Of a stretch of 64,000 bases of DNA, positions 35,051 through 46,999 are shown piece after piece (position 1 is the first letter of the stretch; each line of letters begins with the position of its first letter). Source of the stretch: Cyathus striatus (taxonomy: Eukaryota > Basidiomycota > Agaricomycetes > Agaricales > Nidulariaceae); NCBI GenBank assembly GCA_025738555.1, contig JAOVFP010000022.1:434001-498000 (forward strand), given 5' to 3'. A model generated the notes under the pieces. The model was given only the letters and a program-made list of their open reading frames with translations, searched no databases and was not told the DNA's origin. The position numbers and the translations under genes were made by a program.

Positions 35051-37160
35051 AAACATGAGAAGGTAATGTTTCTGTACCCTGCTTCTCCTCTCTCCGCTCC
35101 CTGGCACATATTGCTGTTTGGGAGTTCTCCCACCTGGGAGCTATCATTGACTGTGGCAAACCATAGCTGGCAAGATAGCAAAGTTTGAACTTCCCAGGTG
35201 TTTAATGGCTTCTGGGATGGGCTTATGGTTAGTAGGTGTGTCATGAAAGGTACCATAATGAGGTTTGAGTGGAAGAGAAGGAGCAAAGTAAAACATAGTG
35301 GACCAGTGGAATAAGAAGACAGAATGTACAGGGAAAGATTGCAACAAATCAGAAGTAACGTACCACCCATATCATCGACACTGACATCCTTAGTGTCAGC
35401 ATGTACCATCATCTATGCCCTATGCTGTCTGCTCCCCCCCCCCCTTCTTCACAATTAACCCTTCTCCGAACTCTCTCGAACATTTCCCCACTTTGGATTT
35501 GACATCAGCCACATGGGTGGATCGTCTCCAGGTGTAGTTCTCCCACCTGGGTGCTCTCTGTCAACTACAACAAACCATTCTTGACTAAGTGCCATACTGC
35601 CAGTGTTGTTGGACATGATGCACATGAGATTGACCCAGCCAGCTGGGGGGAAGTATGTTCAGAGCCAGCCTACTTTGTTGTAATGGAAGATGAAGGGTGA
35701 GAATGGTTAGAATGGTTAGAATTTCCAATGTGTATAACAACTGAACCTGTCAAAGGAACAACATAGTGAGCAAAAAACACAACAACCACTGAAACATCAA
35801 ACTCACTGAGACACCAAACCACTCATGGAAAAGCAACAGCAGATAATGGAGAAACACAAAAGGCAGATGATATTAGCCAGGAAGGGGGTCACAAAATGAG
35901 AGGCTGGCATGGGGCACCAGCTTTATAAACTCAGCTGAGATCAGATAATAAAAGCGAATGGAGTGCATGCATTCAATCCCAAATGAATTGAAGAGCGTGC
36001 CAAGACTGCTGTTGGGGGAAAGGATGCCTACCATTGTAGGCACAGCATGAAGCATCAACATTGAATCCTGCAGAGATTTCAGCTGGAGTGCTACAGAGCT
36101 GGAGCAGAGCTGGAGCAGAGCTGGAGTATGATTTGAATAGAGCAGTAACAATCTTGCATTGTTGAACCCAGTTAGTGTAGCATTAAACCAAGAAAAGGAG
36201 AACATTCCGACACACATAAGATTCCAAGGAACCAACTCCCTCACAGCCTCATAAACCTGAACAATCTCCTTCTCACCCTACTCATATGCACATTAGGCCC
36301 TTGCTTCAGCCTTTATAATTCTGTGGAGTGGGTGAGGAGGAGCTTTGTGAGCTTTGTGTACTTGTGGAGTGTCAGAGGTATGCAAGAGCAGATGGGGATG
36401 GGGATTTTGAGAGGTGTTTTCCATACTCTGTGCATACCCAGTGATGAATTTGGAGGTAACTGATAAATTCACTTTATACCGTTCAATTATAGATTCCCTC
36501 CTCAATCCCCCCCCCACTCATTTGTTTCAGCTTTCCTCAATTTGTACTTCATTGGGCTGAGGGTGTACATGTTTTGAACATAAGTAATCAATCAAGGTAG
36601 TGTCAGTAGTCTGCAGTTTGTTGAACTCACAGGATCTATTGTCACAGTACCAAAGTTTAGAAACTAGTATAACTGAATAAAGCTATTGAATTGAAGACAG
36701 TCAAATCTGGTTTGAAAAGAGGACACCTGTAAGTTGAAAAATGGAAACTGAAACAAGTGATCATCAGCATATGGCAATGTGTGGAGTGTGTGAACAAAGA
36801 TGGGAGAGAAGGACAATGACTAAAGGCAAAGAAAGATCAATAGAGGGGGATGAGCAAGATGTTTGAGCAATTGATCTTTGTCATGCAACATCACATGGTA
36901 TCTGTTAATGAGCTAATCACAGAGCATTCCTAGGCTATAGCTAATCATATTGCTAGAAAGTGAGATCCTGAATGCGATCCACAAATTGCCTTATGGGGGA
37001 ATCTAAACTACTCTATAACCTAACTACCTTAAAAGGTAGTGGGAATTTTGATCATTACATAATGAGGGGGGAGGGGGGGGGTCTGCTAGCGGGTCGATTT
37101 AGAAAAGTTGGACCCTAGTTCTTTTTTTTGAATCCCAGAGCACCCTTGTTTGTTACTAGA
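35051..37160. other. Decayed coding remnants, unidentified
   Basis: Some minus-strand stretches read like old protein sequence: LSQEWFVVVDREHPGGRT with PPMWLMSNPKWG (about 35490-35610), a diverged copy of the first part at 35110-35190, and VPWNLMCVGMFSFSWF at about 36180-36240. I do not recognise the family. A G-rich run at 37060-37080 followed by GGGTCGATTT may be an element end. The NACHT pseudogene starts just after it. Confidence 0.35.
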
Positions 37161-37980
37161 TTTCTTTCTTACATATAACAGGATAAAAATACATTCAAAA
37201 ACAGTACAGGGCCTCTAGTATTCACAGGAGCTACTGGTGTTAACATGAATCATGCAATAGTTGACAATGCAATGAATATTTATCAGAATGTGTCCAAGGA
37301 ACAAAAGGATTTGCTAGCAGAGATGTTGTCCCCAACCTTTGGTGCTGCTTATAACTCAACTGAAAGGGAAAAAGCCACTGGATGTACCACTGGTACTTGA
37401 GTGGATCTCTTGAATGAAATTGATAATTGGATTTCTTCAACTGACAAAGCATCTATCTACTGGCTTTCTGGACTTGCAGAAACTGGGAAATCTACTGTGG
37501 CACATAGTGTGGCTCATAAATACCAGGAGAATGGAGCCTCATTTTTCTTCTCTAGGGATCACAAAGATAGGACAGAGTCTACAAATGTTGTCAAAACTGA
37601 CATATCAACTTGAAAAGCAACTCCCACCATTGAAACAAAAGATATTGGAAGAAGTTGGAACTGACCTTTCAATTCTGCACTCATCCTTAGCAATTCAGTT
37701 GGAGAAGCTGATATTGAATCCAGTTATGGATATAAAAAATGATCTACAAAATATTACTATAGTGATTGTTCTTGATGCACTGGATGAATGCCAACAAGAT
37801 ATGCAGGTACATATTATCAGTGTTTTAGCTGACAATCTCAGCAAGTGTACCTTTCCAATTAAATTCTTTGTTACCAGTAGACCTGAGGCATCTCTTGAAT
37901 ACATATTCAAAACTAAAACAGTGGAATCCTTGACAAATCCTTTTATTTTGCATAATATTGAAACAGAAAAGGTCAATGCT
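37161..37980 (+). pseudogene. NACHT nucleotide-binding segment
   Basis: The opening TGPLVFTGATGVNMNHA, ILSPTFGAAYNSTEREK-like region and CTTGT precede a TGA at 37398, then VDLLNEIDNWISSTDKAS. The Walker A motif is WLSGLAETGKSTVAHSVA (Glu where relatives usually have Gly or Ala). FFFSRDHKDR follows, then a frameshift at about 37600, then HSSLAIQLEKLIL, the Walker B motif IVIVLDALDECQ and the sensor-like FFVTSRPEA. The join to the next segment is VNA to DIRLYIEHE. ATP binding would drive oligomerisation in an intact protein. Confidence 0.87.
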
Positions 37981-38700
37981 ATGTGGGATGTAAAGTGTTG
38001 TTGAAGGGAAATGAGTGTTTCGGCAAGCACAACTGCGTCCGTCAGTTGCTGGTGGCTTTGGATCAAGAATTTAAGTCTTGAGGATAAGCTTGAGCTAAGT
38101 CTGAGATGTTCAGACTTCGAGTTTTGATATGAGTGCACAAGAGCGAATACTTGAGAGATGGTATGAATAGTGTCGACCCGAGGGCGCTCTTCCTGAGCTA
38201 CTTAACCCTTGTCGAGCAGTGGAGAGATGGGTAGAATGGATGTGAACTGATGTATTCAACTGAGGGAATGTAGCTAGCTACAGAGGGGTTTATATATGTA
38301 AATATCTATGTGAGTCATATAAAATTTAAAAGGTAAATTAGGATAAAGAAAAACATAGCCTTGAGGGGATGCATGCAGCAACACGTGTTGAGTGTTGTCG
38401 CTTTTCTGCCATTGTCGATTGCTAAGTCTGATTCCATGGGTGTTGTCCAAGCCGAATCGAGATGTTTGCTTTCAGGGTTGTTTGGTTCGGCATGTGACTT
38501 GTTGGTTTTGGAATGCATCGACTTTGGTGGAATGACTTTTATATTCCTCTGACTTCATCATTCTCTGTCTTCGATCTGCCCTGTTCAGCATGCACACACA
38601 ATGGTCTGGTATGTGTTTCCTTTGTATTGGGATTAAGATACTGACGTGGTTTATGTATTATAGGTGATTTCATACATAGGCCACTGACAGGCCTTACAGC
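37981..38700. mobile_element. Unclassified 720-bp insert in the NACHT gene
   Basis: The host reading resumes exactly at 38701 (GAC after GCT), and GCT stands at both borders, so a 3-bp duplication is possible. Within it, TGTTGAAGGG near 37999 resembles an LTR start, and a well-formed intron-like stretch (GTATGT...TTATAG, about 38617-38672) lies near the right border. I could not find matching LTR ends or terminal inverted repeats. Confidence 0.5.
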
Positions 38701-38884
38701 TGACATCAGGTTGTACATAGAACATGAGATTAGTAAAACACCCATAGAGAAACCATGGCCAAAGCCAAATGAAATGAATGAATTGATTGACATGTATTCT
38801 GGATTATTTATTGCAGCCACTACAGCAATGAAGTTTATTAATGATGGACTTGAAATTGGAGCACATGACAAACTGAGAATAATT
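38701..38884 (+). pseudogene. NLR helical segment
   Basis: DIRLYIEHEISKTPIEKPW, NEMNELIDMYSGLFIAAT and LEIGAHDKLRII: the conserved stretch after the NACHT core in fungal NACHT-WD40 proteins. Cut at 38884 by the hAT-like element; LDNRYVN follows directly at 40747. Confidence 0.85.
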
Positions 38885-40738
38885 GAGCTCTTTACACTTA
38901 GCCATGTGTTCTGTACGGATCCGTGCGGAATCCGTACGGAATTTTCGGAGTTTGTGTGGAATCTGCACAGATTTTTTTCATTTTGGCAGAGGTTTTTTTG
39001 GGTCTGTACAGATTCCGAACAGATTCCGAAAATTCCGTACGGATTACACAGAATTCCTCGGAATTCCGCATTACAGACCTGAAAATTCTGTACAGAATTT
39101 TATTATACTTATTTCCTTGCATGTGGCACTCTGCATTAAGCATGACACTAGGTGTTGAGTGTGATACTAGGTGTTGAGTGTGACACTATATGTTAAATGT
39201 GACACTATAAGCGTGACACTAGGTGTTGAGTGTGACACTATACATTAAATGTGACATGATAAATGTGACACTAGGTGTTGAGTGTGACACTATACATTAA
39301 ATGTGACACTAGGTGTTGAGTGTGACTAAGTGTGACACTAAGTGTTGAGTGCGACTAAGCATGACACTAAGCGTTGAGTGTGACACTAGGTGTTGAGTGT
39401 GATACTAAGCATTGAGTGTAACTAAGTGTGACACTAAGTGTTGAGTGTAACTAAGCATTGAGTGTGACACTAAGCATTGAGTGTGACACTAAGCATTGAG
39501 TGTGACACTAAGCATTGAGTGTGACACTAAGCATTGAGTGTGACACTAAGCATTGAGTGTGACACTAAGCATTGAGTGTGACACTAAGCATTGAGTGTGA
39601 CACTAAGCATTGAGTGTGACACTAAGCATTGAGTGTGACACTAAGCATTGAGTGTGACACTAAGCATTGAGTGTGACACTAAGCATTGAGTGTGACACTA
39701 AGCATTGAGTGTGACACTAAGCATTGAGTGTGACACTAAGCATTGAGTGTGACACTAAGCATTGAGTGTGACACTAAGCATTGAGTGTGACACTAAGCAT
39801 TGAGTGTGACACTAAGCATTGAGTGTGACACTAAGCATTGAGTGTGACACTAAGCATTGAGTGTGACACTAAGCATTGAGTGTGACACTAAGCATTGAGT
39901 GTGACACTAAGCATTGAGTGTGACACTAAGCATTGAGTGTGACACTAAGCATTGAGTGTGACACTAAGCATTGAGTGTAACTAAGTGTTGAGTGTGACAC
40001 TAAGCGTTGAGTGTAACTAAGTGTGACACTAAGTGTTGAGTGTCACACTATACATTAAACATGACTCTATGCATTAAGTGTGACACTAGGTGTTGAGTGT
40101 AACTAAGTGTGACACTAAGTGTTGAGTGTCACACTATACATTAAACATGACACCATGCATTAAGTGTGACACTAGGTGTTGAGTGTGACTAAGCGTGACA
40201 CTAAGCGTTGAGTGTGAATAAGCGTGACACTAAGTGTTGAGTGTCACACTATACATTAAACATGACACTATGCATTAAGTGTGACACTATACATTAAACA
40301 TAACACTATACATTAAGCATGACACTAAGTATTGAGTGTGACACTCTGCATTAAGCGTGACACTAAGTGTTGAGTGTGACACTATACATTAAGCATAACA
40401 CTATGCATTAAGTGTGATACTATGCATTGAGAATGATACTATATATTGAGTGTATCATGGATTTTGTATAGTGTGACACTTTTCACCTAGGGTTACACTT
40501 GACATGTGTGACAAGGCAGCAATGCATAAATCCACACAGAATCCATATAGAATTATCACCTCTAATAATAATAATAGCTACTATATAAATTCTGTATGGT
40601 ATCTATACAGGTCTGTACAGGTCTGTACGGATCCGCACGGAATCCGCACAGATCCATACGGAATTTTCGGATTCTGTGCGGATTCCGTACAGATCCGTAC
40701 AGATCCGTACAGACCTCTTGGGGGAGTGTAAATTACTG
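38885..40738 (+). mobile_element. hAT-like non-autonomous element, copy 2
   Basis: Same ends as copy 1 (GAGCTCTTTACACT and AGTGTAAATTACTG). The 8-bp target duplication is GAATAATT (38877-38884 and 40739-40746). Subterminal palindromes are as in copy 1. The core (39120-40470) is the TGAGTGTGACACTAAG-type minisatellite, including a homogeneous block at about 39453-39972. No ORF. Confidence 0.9.
39453..39972 (+). repeat. Homogeneous 19-bp array, about 27 copies
   Basis: The unit AGCATTGAGTGTGACACTA is repeated without visible variation, flanked on both sides by diverged versions of the same unit. This indicates recent expansion. Confidence 0.9.
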
Positions 40739-40746
40739 GAATAATT

Positions 40747-40996
40747 CTTGATAACAGATATGTAAATTGAATGACATGGATGCATATGGATCACTTGATC
40801 ACATGTATATGAAAATACTTTTACTGGCTTCTCAATCATCATACTGGAAAAAAGATGTATTTCAAGCTATTGTGGCAATTATTATATTAGGGTATAATAA
40901 CTTGACTATTCAAGGAATACTGCAAATTATGAGACTGACTCATACTGAATATAACATCTACAAAATCCTTCAACATCTAAAGGCAGTACTACTATA
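40747..40996 (+). pseudogene. NLR linker segment
   Basis: LDNRYVN, a frame break, then AYGSLDHMYMKILLLAS, IVAIIILGYNNLTIQGIL and YNIYKILQHLKAVLL. This is the winged-helix-like stretch between NACHT and WD40 in this family. Interrupted at 40996 by the DDE transposon. Confidence 0.8.
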
Positions 40997-41105
40997 GTGC
41001 TCTTCACTTAGTCACCACATGTTTTGTACAACGGCAAAATTGCCTCCACAACAATTTTAATGTATTTACACTTATTTATTTTTAATTAATTTATCACCAT
41101 CAACA

Positions 41106-44100
41106 ATGCAACTGTCAAAAAGAGTGACAGATGAGCGCTGAGCAATACAAACTCTTCCACACACCATCATGACTTGACCCAGCAAGTCTCAAAAAGAAAA
41201 GCAAAAAGCTGCTGCTCAGGCATGACAAGGGAGAGCACACCAACACTGTGTACAACAAAACCAAGGACATCAACAGCAATGCATGAGACATAACATCACA
41301 AAATCAATTGATGGTGTCATCAATGAATCAGATGTGGAAGAAACCACCCAACCTGTCAGTTCTGATGATGTGGCAGCTGTATCAACATTAGATCAGGAAT
41401 TCAATGAGAATAATTGCACATCTTGGACAGGAGGGGTGAATCATGTTCCCTTAGACTCAGAGGAGGATGTTTCAGAGTGGGAGGATGAGGACTTTCAAGA
41501 GATACCTGGAGAAAATTCAGATGCAGACTTGGTGGAACTCACTCCCCAAGAGATTTTGGGCAGTCTACAGCGTGAATGTCAATTCCGTGCAGAATTGGAA
41601 ATCTTGAGCACACCAACACCTTATGAGAAGATTCTTGCAAACAAACCTGCATCATTTTGGAAGACAGCTGAGGCACACCGTAGTCTTGGATACAATGGAT
41701 TATCTGATAGAATCAAGTGTCACCACAATAAAAAGCAACATGACAAAGAAGTAAAGGATGCAATTACAAGGGAGAGGTTAGTTATTGATTTATAATAATT
41801 TTTCAGTGCATTAACCATGTTCAATAATAGCAATACTGCACAAAAATTTTGCTCCTTCTTCACAGTCCAACCTGATCCACAACCATCTGTGAACACTGAG
41901 GAGGAAATAAATGACTCATTTCATGGATATCTATCAAATCTTAGTGATGATGAGGATGAATTTGAATCTATAGAGCTGGCTGATGAAAATGAGACCAATG
42001 AATTGCTTGAGGCTGAAAAATCACTTACCAGCTCTTCCAATGTCTGTCATATCCATGACAATCCCTGTACCATTAGAGTCAACTCCGGGTTTACTCCGCT
42101 TATAGTACATTTCCTCTGGACTATGTATACTTATTATATATTGAACTCTCCTTACTAATGTTGTAAATGTTTACTTGTTCCTTCCCTTTAATATTACTAC
42201 CTCATTCTCCGGCCGCGGCCATTTCTCCTATGACTATAATCTAGAGGCGTACTACTAGTTTACCATGTTCTACATTTCATGGAGTTTACTTACCCCTAGG
42301 ATGCCACATACCCATGGGCATTACTCCATACACATTCGGACAAAGTAGTTTACTATATAAACTACTCCTGTAATGTAGATAGACTTCAGTTTCAAATCAA
42401 CTACATTTACACCTTTCTCCCACTTGGGCCTTGAGCCAACTCTGCTATCTTGCCACTTACTCCGCTTTGTTCTAAATACGGAACTGGAAGTCCAAGGGGT
42501 GCAACACACAAGTTGAAGCCAACATTCCACTACTCCCATACTTGTTCACTATCTCCATGCACCCTACTAACATTGTACAAGTTACTCTGCTACTTAGACT
42601 ATCTCCTCCGAGGTTCTTGTCCCTAGTGGAATAGAATGGGACATGACAATGTCATTCAGCCACCTCCCTTGAAACGCTGAAAGCTTTCAGTCTCAGATCG
42701 TGAGGCAAGGATACAAAAGAAAGCTCAGAAAAAATGTAAACTTCAAGAGGGACTCATTTAATGCAGGTCAAAATGGTTTGCAAGCTTATTGAGCACGAGC
42801 AATACAGAGTTGTCTTCATATGATGTTAAAGGGCACCTGTAAGTTTGTTGAAGCATCTGAGATGGCTGCTGAGAGCCATGGATTTGCAAGAGTTCGTGGA
42901 GGCCATCTTGTGAGGACATGGGTTAATGCATGGATATGAGCATGAGAACTTCCTGTGTCAAGAAGGGGAGCACATTCAAAAGTGTTCTCTCTTCTTGATG
43001 ATCCAGAAGTTTTTACAGAATTACGTGCATATCTGCACACCAACAAGTGGGCAATGGACCCAAAGAAGCTGGCTCTACTCACACAAAAAAAACTCCTTCC
43101 TGATGTATCAAAGAAATATCTCACTGATGTTATTCAAAATGAAATGCCAAAGGGCTTAGTGCAGTATCTTGAAGTTGAACTCATTCCACGCTTTCATATG
43201 AAGGTGACCAAGGGAATTTCACTGGCAACTGCAAGATGTTGGCTGATAAAGGAGGGTTTTCACTACACAGCACATAAGAAAGCCTTGTATTATGATGGCC
43301 ATGAGAGGCCAGATGTAATTATTGTTTGCCAAAATAAATTCATTCCATCTTACAAAAAGACTGAACCTCATTTGGTCAAGTATGAAGTTGGGAATGTGTT
43401 GAAGGAAATTCAGCCAAAACTTAATCCTGGGGAACGGCCTCTTGTTCTTGTTGCACAAGATGAGATGACAGCCCAAGCAAATGATGGAGAAACATCAACA
43501 TGGGTTTGGCAAGAAGAACAGCCATTGAAAAAGAAGGGTGCTGGAAGAGGATTGCATCAGTCAGATGTTATTTGCTCAACAGTTGGTTGGCTGAAAGAAG
43601 CAAGTCAGACAATTGAGTATGGGAAAAATTATGATGGATACTGGAATAGTGAGATGTTTGTAAAGCAGGTAATTAATATTCAGTCCACAAATCTGTATTG
43701 GGTTATATCTAATCAGGACTTTAAGATAAAGGAAAAGATAATACCAGCATTTGAGAAAGCACATCTACCAGGTTATCAAATGCTTATGATGGTGGACAAT
43801 TCACAGGGTCATTCAGCTTATGCAACAGATGCATTACTTGTCAATCAAATGAACATGAACCCAGGTGGAAAACAATCAAAAATGCGAGATGGGTGGTATC
43901 TCAGAGACGGCATTAAGATCTCTCAGCCAATGGTTTTCCCTGATGATCATTCCTCTTTTCCAGGTGAGGCTAAAGGAATGAAACAAATACTTATTGAATG
44001 TGGACTTTTCAAAAATGGCCTTCAAATGCAATGCAAAAAGTCTGATGATGAATCTTCAGGAAAATGCAACCCAGATGCAACAAATTGCTGGGCAAAAAGG

Positions 44101-44487
44101 ATACTTGAGCTACAGCCAGACTTTCAGGAGCAAAAGTCACTTGTTGTGGAAGTTATTGAAGCAGCTGGGCATCTTTGCATTGTCCTTCCAAAGTTTCACT
44201 GTGAGCTCAATTTTATTGAGTTCTTCTGGGGTGCAGTAAAAAAATATCTCTGAGAGAACTGTGATTATACCTTTACCACTTTACAGGAAAATATGCCAAA
44301 AGCTCTTGCATCAGTGTCTGTTGAAACAATTTGAAAATGGGAGCATCGTGTTCACCATTGGATAGCTGCTTATGAGAAGGGACTCAATGCACATGATGCA
44401 CAAAAGGAAGTTTGCAACTTCAGTTCTCAGAAGTATGCATCCCATCACAGGATCCCAGAGCTTCTTGCAAGACAAATGGACGCTTGA
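41106..44487 (+). pseudogene. DDE transposase of the IS630/Tc1/mariner type
   Basis: The putative start is at 41106. An acidic N-terminal region (SEEDVSEWEDEDFQEIP) is followed by helix-rich DNA-binding segments. The catalytic core: RPLVLVAQDEMTAQAND (first Asp), MLMMVDNSQGHSAYA (second Asp), and FHCELNFIEFFWGAVKKYL (Glu). GGKQSKMRDGW and PMVFPDDHSSFPGEAKG are family landmarks. In-frame TGA codons stand at 41139, 41175, 41223, 42678, 42937, 42943, 44251 and 44332. Beyond 44253 the reading goes on with ENCDYTFTTLQENMPKAL. The Tc1/mariner-type placement is from motif memory; the catalytic residues are retained, so decay is by stops only plus the LTR insertion. Confidence 0.82.
42045..42648. repeat. 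Solo LTR (604 bp) in the DDE transposase, duplication ATGTC
   Basis: It starts TGTCATATCC and ends GGACATGACA. The flanks are ATGTC (42040-42044 and 42649-42653). Removing it with one ATGTC joins SSSNV to IQPPPLKR in frame. The ends resemble those of the gypsy element at 15.9 kb (TGTCATATTCC), suggesting a related chromovirus family. Confidence 0.87.
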
Positions 44488-44720
44488 TATGATGACTAAG
44501 CATACCATATTTAGTAATTCCTTCTGTTTATGGTAATTGGCAAATATTGCTATAATCTGAAAAATATAACTCACTCAGTTTTGAGAATTTGGACAAATGC
44601 TCCAGAGGATTTATTCAATTCATCAAAACAAGCATTTTTACAAGAGGAATAAGAAAATAGAGGTATTTAGCATGAGATATTTCACTTGTACAAAACATGT
44701 GGTGACTAGGTGAAGCGCAC

Positions 44721-46439
44721 CATAGTGCCACCATCAAATTCAAATCTTCCAATCCATGCTTTTCATTTATCATTTCATGATTTTCTTACCAATTCAGAAA
44801 GATGTTCAAGATTTTACATTGACACAAAAAAGCATCACACACTTATTGCAACAAATTGTTTACAAACTCTTATCAGTACCCTCAAAGTAAATATTTGTAA
44901 TGTTGAGGACATGTTCACTGCAAATAAGGATATATCTATTCCTAATACAATGACAGATGGAATTGGTTATGCAGCAACATATTGGATTTTTCATGTTCAA
45001 GAAGGATTAGTAGATGAAAATCTGAATCAATTGACAACTACTTTGATATCAAAGTATTTATTGCAGTGGCTGGAAGTAATATCACTATATGGTCAACTAC
45101 CAAGAGCACTAGAAGGAATAAGACTCATAAAAAATCTTCAGGTGTGTTTTAATTTTCAATTAGAATTATTTTTCTAATTAGGTAAAATAGTTTAATTTTA
45201 CAACTCAATGTTTGGAGCTAGTGAATGATGCTGAGAGCTTTATTCTACATAACTATGAGATAATTAAGGACAATGCATTGCAAATTTACCATTCTGCACT
45301 TTTATTCACTCCACAAGAAACTTTGTTGTATAAAATGTATCAAGATCAATTAAAAACAGTAAAGTTATTCAAGGATACAACCAGTACTGGGATCCATGTG
45401 TACAAGTTCTTAAAGGTCATTCCAGTGAAATAGTATCAGTTGCCATCTCACAGGATGGAGCAACTATTTTTTCTGGCTCATGGGACAAGACAGTCAGAGT
45501 GTGGAATTCACATAGTGGAAAACTTCTCAATCAGCTAAAAGGCCATTCAGATAGGGTCAACTCAGTTGCCATCTCACAGGATGGGACAGCTATTGTTTCT
45601 GGCTCAGATGACAATACAATTAGAGTGTGGAATTCACATAGTGGAAAACTTCTTAATCAGCTAAAAGGCCATTCAGGTGGGGTTAACTCAGCTGTCATCT
45701 CACAGGATGGGACAACTATTGTTTCTGGCTCAGATGACAAGACAGTCAGAGTGTGGAATTCACATAGTGGAAAACTTCTCAATGAGCTAAAAGGCCATTC
45801 AGCCTCAGTCAACTCAGTTGCCATCTCACAGGATGGAATAACTATTGTTGCTGGCTCATATGTCAACACAGTCAGAGTGTGGAATTCACATAGTGAAAAA
45901 TTTCTCAATCAGCTAAGAGGCCATTTAGGTGGGGTCAACTCAGTTGCCATCTCACAGGATGGGATAACTATTGTTTCTGGCTCAAATGACAATACAGTCA
46001 GAGTGTGGAATGTTAAAAATGGCAATGTTAAAAATGGCAATTGTGTACATGTTTGGTATCTAAATGATCCTGTAAAACTGGTCTGGTTTAACATTGATCA
46101 GAACTGCATCATTGTCAATAAAAATAATGTTCTTTCCATGTTAACATTTACTGAGCTTGATTCCTTTTATACTTTATCTGATACTAATTTGAATCTGGTT
46201 GTTAATAATTGGGTGGTAAACACAGGAACAAGATATTTTGACTTCCTCCTTCTTTTAGGCCTACACATCTACATGTAGTAGCGTTGAATAATATCACAGT
46301 TGCCATTGGGACAATGTCAGGAAGAGTAGTAATAATTTCTCTAAGTCCTGATAAATGGGAATTTATCAGTTACCAAGAAGAAAAAATAAAAACATTTTGT
46401 AGAGAAATTTTTAAAGTTGAAGAAATAGTTATACAATGA
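44721..46439 (+). pseudogene. NLR C-terminal part with WD40 repeats
   Basis: It begins IVPPSNSNLPIHAFHLSFHDFLTN and YIDTKKHHTLIATNCLQTL, then helices to LIKNLQ. After a short intron comes CLELVNDAESFILHNYEII. A one-base shift near 45386 leads to YWDPCVQVLKGHSSEIVSV and five consecutive WD40 units (about 45400-46010). Each unit is 42 residues (126 bp), with its SGS.D.TVRVWN end. A final frameshift near 46250 leads to FRPTHLHVVALNNITVAIG and a stop at 46437-46439. WD40 propellers are the ligand-sensing part of these receptors. Confidence 0.87.
45499..46010 (+). repeat. Near-identical 126-bp WD40 coding repeats
   Basis: Unit starts (GTGTGGAATTC) at 45499, 45625, 45751, 45877 and 46003, exactly 126 bp apart. 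Differences between units fall mostly in a few codons after GHS and around SGS.D. Confidence 0.92.
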
Positions 46440-46597
46440 TTTTAGGTCGATTTTCATTTTGTGTAGATATGGTTCAATTAATATACTTTCCATTATATAA
46501 AAAAAATTTCAAGGTTAAAACTGAGTAATAGTGAAGAGATAGTGTGACAAGATAATAAGGAAACTGGGAAGAAGCGAGAGGGAGAGTTCTACCAGTT

Positions 46598-46840
46598 GAG
46601 CTTTTTACACTTAGCCAGGTGTTCTGTATGGATCTGCATAGATTATGCAGAATCTTTACTTTCTAGAAATAGCTGGGTGATCACTGTAATGAACATGAAA
46701 TTCTGTATGGATTTTTTATGGATTCTGTGCATATTTATACAGAATACACAGAATTCTGTAATGAACACTTTATCAGAACCCACACAGATTTTTACAGAAC
46801 TTATTAATTATTTTTATAAATAATTACTTGAAAATAAAAT
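46598..46840 (+). mobile_element. hAT-like element end (fragment)
   Basis: GAGCTTTTTACACTTAGCCAGGTG at 46598 matches the left end of copies 1 and 2. The following 200 bp contain dyads of ATTCTGTATGG and CCATACAGAAT types. No right end or target duplication was found. A tRNA-like block follows. Confidence 0.6.
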
Positions 46841-46844
46841 GTGC

Positions 46845-46922
46845 CTTGCATGGTTTGAGCCCTCAATGTGCTTAATGATTTGTAATCAAACATGTCATGT
46901 GCTAAACCACCTGAGCTAGCAT
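46845..46922 (-). other. tRNA-like block 1 (SINE-type A and B boxes)
   Basis: On the minus strand: TAGCTCAGGTGGTTTAGCA, which fits a tRNA D-arm/A box, then about 30 nt further GAGGGCTCAAACC, which fits a T-arm/B box with one or two departures. A small stem (TGATT/AATCA) lies between. No complete cloverleaf could be drawn by eye, so this is a tRNA-derived sequence, not a called tRNA gene. Confidence 0.45.
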
Positions 46923-46999
46923 GTGTTTCATATCATTGCATAACTGCCCATAACATTATGCTTGTCTGGCTGTCATTAGCTGACACATACCTGGGTGAC

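Larger units (their letters stand above)
40997..44720 (+). mobile_element. DDE transposon (3.7 kb) in the NLR gene
   Basis: Terminal inverted repeats: GTGCTCTTCACTTAGTCACC on the left and, reversed, GTGCGCTTCACCTAGTCACC on the right, both continuing into ACATGTTTTGTAC. ATAG is present at both borders, but the target duplication is not certain. It encodes a DDE transposase and carries a solo LTR at 42045-42648. Confidence 0.85.
37161..46439 (+). pseudogene. NACHT-WD40 (STAND/NLR) gene broken by three insertions
   Basis: One gene can be followed over five segments: 37161-37980, 38701-38884, 40747-40996, 44721-45150 and about 45192-46439. The gaps are an unclassified insert, a hAT-like element and a DDE transposon. 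Domain order: a short N-terminal part, NACHT ATPase, a helical middle, then WD40 repeats. Fungal proteins of this build are signal-sensing NTPases, several of which control heterokaryon incompatibility or act as innate immune-type receptors. The frame is also broken by a TGA (37398-37400) and by at least three single-base shifts. Confidence 0.87.

Noticed and set aside
37999..38620. Copia-type solo LTR beginning TGTTGAAGGG
   Set aside because: No convincing CA end with a matching 5-bp duplication was found. The insert is left unclassified.
39453..39972. Regular short repeats suggesting a CRISPR array
   Set aside because: Units are contiguous with no unique spacers, and the context is eukaryotic. 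The same applies to the 21-bp and 51-bp arrays at 50.2-51.0 kb and to the 64-bp arrays.
46845..46922. Functional tRNA gene
   Set aside because: A- and B-box-like motifs are present but I could not draw a paired acceptor stem and full cloverleaf. Reported only as tRNA-like.
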